Positions 61,582 through 64,000 of a DNA stretch of 64,000 nucleotides are shown piece by piece. The stretch lies in the NCBI GenBank assembly GCA_000499405.2, contig HG738136.1, positions 1,475,274 through 1,539,273 on the forward strand, in the 5' to 3' direction. Made by a program: the position numbers and the translations under genes. Every line of letters starts with the position of its first letter. Positions within the stretch are counted from its first letter, which is position 1. This stretch comes from Onchocerca volvulus (lineage: Eukaryota > Nematoda > Chromadorea > Rhabditida > Onchocercidae). The notes beneath the pieces are model-generated. The model was not told the DNA's origin and did not search any database. It worked only from the letters and a program-made list of their open reading frames with translations.

Positions 61582-64000
61582 CTATTTGGCTGTCCATGTA
61601 ATTCTTGCTGGTAGAGTTAGCAAATATCCGTGATCATAAACGTAAATTCGCTTATCATAAGGATTATATGATATCATATTAGCATTTTGGTAAAGATTAA
61701 TCCAGTGAATGTTTGGTTTACGGTATTTATCGCGATACAAATCGTATGCAATTGCGATTTCACTCTTTAAATCATATGAACTTTTCACCTGCAAAAAAAT
61801 CTCAAATTAAAACTAATAAAAATTTAAAAAATTTTCGGTCATATTTTATTATGGAATTGTTCAAGTAGTTTTAGGTCCATCTATCTTTCGCTTTCAATTA
61901 AATGCGAAAAATCGAAAAAAGTAATTTTCATATATTTTTCATCAAATTTTTAAAATTTAAGCTAACCAAATATAGTACACCGCAAACGACAAAACCATTT
62001 GCCACTTCAGCATGATTAATCAGCGTTAGATTCCAAGTTTCATAGATAGTTAAATTGCTGATGTCCAATTTCGCTACTGATAAAAATGGTTCATTCTCAT
62101 AGTGAAATAATACCCATAAAGCATTCTCATCTACAGCCAAATCAAAATAGTTCATCGATAAGTTGAATAGATACTAGAAAAAATTTCTATAACTTAAAAA
62201 AGTTCATACTAAAAGAACTGTTAAAATTGAAGAACAAACTTTGCGAAAAAATAGATAAATTTATACAAGTGCTCTGCAAATTTTAAGCTGTGAATGAATA
62301 AAAAATTTACGGTTGTAAATTTCGATTAAAAAATTTCTGTCTGCCATAAAAATGAAAGTTAACTTACATTGTTCCCTTTATGCGCTGCATGTTTATGAAT
62401 TATCACTTCGTTATATACTTTCGAACGTAAATCATATTTTCCAATTTTAGGAGTGCCAGCACGATGAAAATATAATGAACCATTGAAAAATATCAAATTT
62501 GTTCCATCATATAAGTAAGGTAGATGATGTCTAAGATTCAATTGACTAATTAGTCATCTCTTATGAAAAAAATGGACTAGTTAAAATAGATATTGTCACT
62601 GCTCTTCGAAGTTTAATTTATTTTCAGAAGAAATCTCTTTTAATTCCAAAATTATTTGGTCTGTCCAATAGGATATAATTACTTGATACAAATGCATATG
62701 AAACTTTTCCAAGTATAGTTTCGTCTATATAATCATGAAAATTAATTTAATTATTAACAATGCTATTAGATCCAACACTTTGCTCAATTGGCAATAAAAC
62801 ATCAATGACTTCACCGCTTTTTTGAAGCAGAAATGTCCAGTACTTTCCAAAAGTATTCGAAAACACTTTGCTTCTTTGCAACTTATTTGGAACTTGCTCG
62901 AAATAAATCACATTGTGAAAATTTCCAGCGATCATCAGCGTATTTCAATTTATCATTATCGAATTCAAATATTAATCATAAAAAAGAAAAAGATTGCTAA
63001 CGTGACAAAAATACGCTGTCTTCGCATGTCGCCTTCATCTAAATACTCCTCCACTGTGTCACCTTGAAAATGTTTTGTCATCCAACGTTTCATCATATCC
63101 TTTAATAGAATTTTTTGTTGCGCAAAAAATGTTTGATGATTAAATAGTGAAAATTAAAAAAGCTAATCAATAGATTATATCTTTCAATATTGCCATTATT
63201 CTTCTAGAAATAATAATGAGAATATGCATATCTTTCCATTTTGTGGGTAAGCATCACGCATCCATGCTCCGAAATAGGTATTGGAATGCGCATGAAATAT
63301 CGGTTTGCCGACATCTTCCAAATAACAATCTGTAATTGGAAATTTAATACAAATAATTAAACAAAACTTCATATAGTAACAAAACTTCCTATAATAACAA
63401 GAAGAGAAGTTGTTCTTAATTTCAGCGCTGAAAATTTAGAACTTATAAGAGAACAAAAGCTTACGTGCTGTTGCTCCTTCGATGTACGGTATCTCAGTAC
63501 TGATTGGTACGGTAACTGTTTCAGATGATACTGTTACATTTGATAGACAAACGCGAACACATTTGTCAATTTCTGCCATCAGATCACTATCATTCAAAAG
63601 CATCTATTAAAATAATGCCTCATTCTTCAATATTATTTAAGTTTTTACACATGCAGGTTGAAAAATTGAAAATGAAAGTAAGTGACCAAAACAGACCATC
63701 TTAACAAAATACGGCAATTGATGTTCAACATATCTCGGTCCACCTTCACCTTCAAGTGTCATCTGTGTTGGGCATTCCATTGGTTCAACTTTTGGACATT
63801 CCGTACGGAACATTTCAAAATTCTCGGCAACTGGGCATTTTGGGCAAATTCCCGGCTTTCCGGGCATCCCAGGAGGTCCTATAAATTTGATACTTGTTGA
63901 TGTAGTGCATCGTGTAATGCAAATACATCACAGATATTGTGCTAATAGTTGAAAGCAAAAATAGAAGTACCTTGAGGACCGGGAGGTCCAGGCATTCCCA
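61582..64000 (-). CDS. Colmedin: collagen repeats plus olfactomedin domain (UNC-122/gliomedin type), 3' part
   Basis: Eight exons seen on the minus strand: 64000-63971 (partial), 63878-63697, 63603-63465, 63329-63232, 63099-63002, 62545-62368, 62173-61967 and 61788-61582; the 5' part lies beyond the window. Gly-X-Y repeats (GMPGPPGPQGPPGMPGKPG) are followed by a CPKCP linker and then a full olfactomedin domain: TYFGAWMRDAYP, LIFFNGSLYFHRAGTPKIGK, YFDLAVDENALWVLFHYENE, VANGFVVCGVLYLV, and the C-terminal MISYNPYDKRIYVYDHGYLL. In vertebrate gliomedin and C. elegans UNC-122 and COF-2 the same layout forms a type II membrane or shed matrix protein; UNC-122 acts at the neuromuscular junction. Phases all agree, but the intron after the RDAYPQNGK exon begins AT and contains no GT. 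Which of the two worm paralogues it is cannot be told. Confidence 0.9.

Noticed and set aside
62747..62945. Open frame on the minus strand with a plausible sequence (GNFHNVIYFEQVP, KYWTFLLQKSGEVIDVLLP)
   Set aside because: It lies in a colmedin intron. Joining exon 63099-63002 directly to 62545-62368 is in phase and reproduces the olfactomedin domain without it, and no suitable acceptor and donor pair was found.
1..64000. tRNA, rRNA and CRISPR features
   Set aside because: I saw no cloverleaf with the usual T-loop and D-loop words, no rRNA sequence and no repeat-spacer array; the regular 37-bp repeat at 20327 has no spacers.

Overview
This window looks like nuclear DNA of a parasitic nematode, most probably a filarial (spirurid) worm. 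It is very AT-rich and full of A/T homopolymers. Its genes have many small exons with nematode splice signals (TTTCAG acceptors, GTAAGT/GTATG donors). It holds a nematode-type transthyretin-like gene and a colmedin gene. It also carries decayed fragments of Wolbachia-like genes (pccB, dnaE, ftsZ, sucA, rpmA, hemC), as expected of a worm lineage that hosts or once hosted Wolbachia. Species cannot be fixed by eye.

Layout. 1-18740: a tandem array of three related minus-strand genes (copies at <1-373, 4745-5528, 14926-15556), each in a duplicated block that includes about 3-4 kb of upstream DNA. All three share a signal-peptide-coding first and second exon, but the third exon, which codes the mature protein, differs entirely: one is glycine/tyrosine/cysteine-rich, one Ser/Lys/Asp/Tyr-rich. 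The second block is interrupted by an insertion of about 3.4 kb (9706-13096) containing Wolbachia pccB, dnaE and ftsZ fragments, and by a second, repeat-bearing insertion near 13530-14515. 18741-22685: gene-poor, with a 37-bp minisatellite.

22686-24563 (+): transthyretin-like secreted protein. 27365-30428 (-): CBF-beta / BRO-1. 30429-37114: gene-poor, with a Wolbachia sucA fragment, microsatellites and a hairpin-centred dispersed repeat. 37115-37824 (-): mitochondrial ribosomal protein mL54. 39914-44766 (+): EDC3, ten exons, complete. 46027-47500 (+): TMEM170. 48870-49606 (+): RNA polymerase I subunit RPA12. 50362-53682 (-): MPPE1/PGAP5 GPI-remodelling phosphodiesterase. 53683-61581: gene-poor, with a second Wolbachia-derived cluster (rpmA, hemC). 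61582-64000 (-): 3' part of a colmedin (collagen + olfactomedin domain), running off the right edge.

The housekeeping genes do not form one pathway: mRNA decapping, Pol I, mitoribosome, GPI anchor and transcription co-factor genes lie side by side. The accessory interest is the tandem secreted family with conserved leader and replaced mature region, and the lateral Wolbachia DNA inserted into it. Several gene models need a splice or frame exception (MPPE1, colmedin, BRO-1, RPA12); these are flagged.
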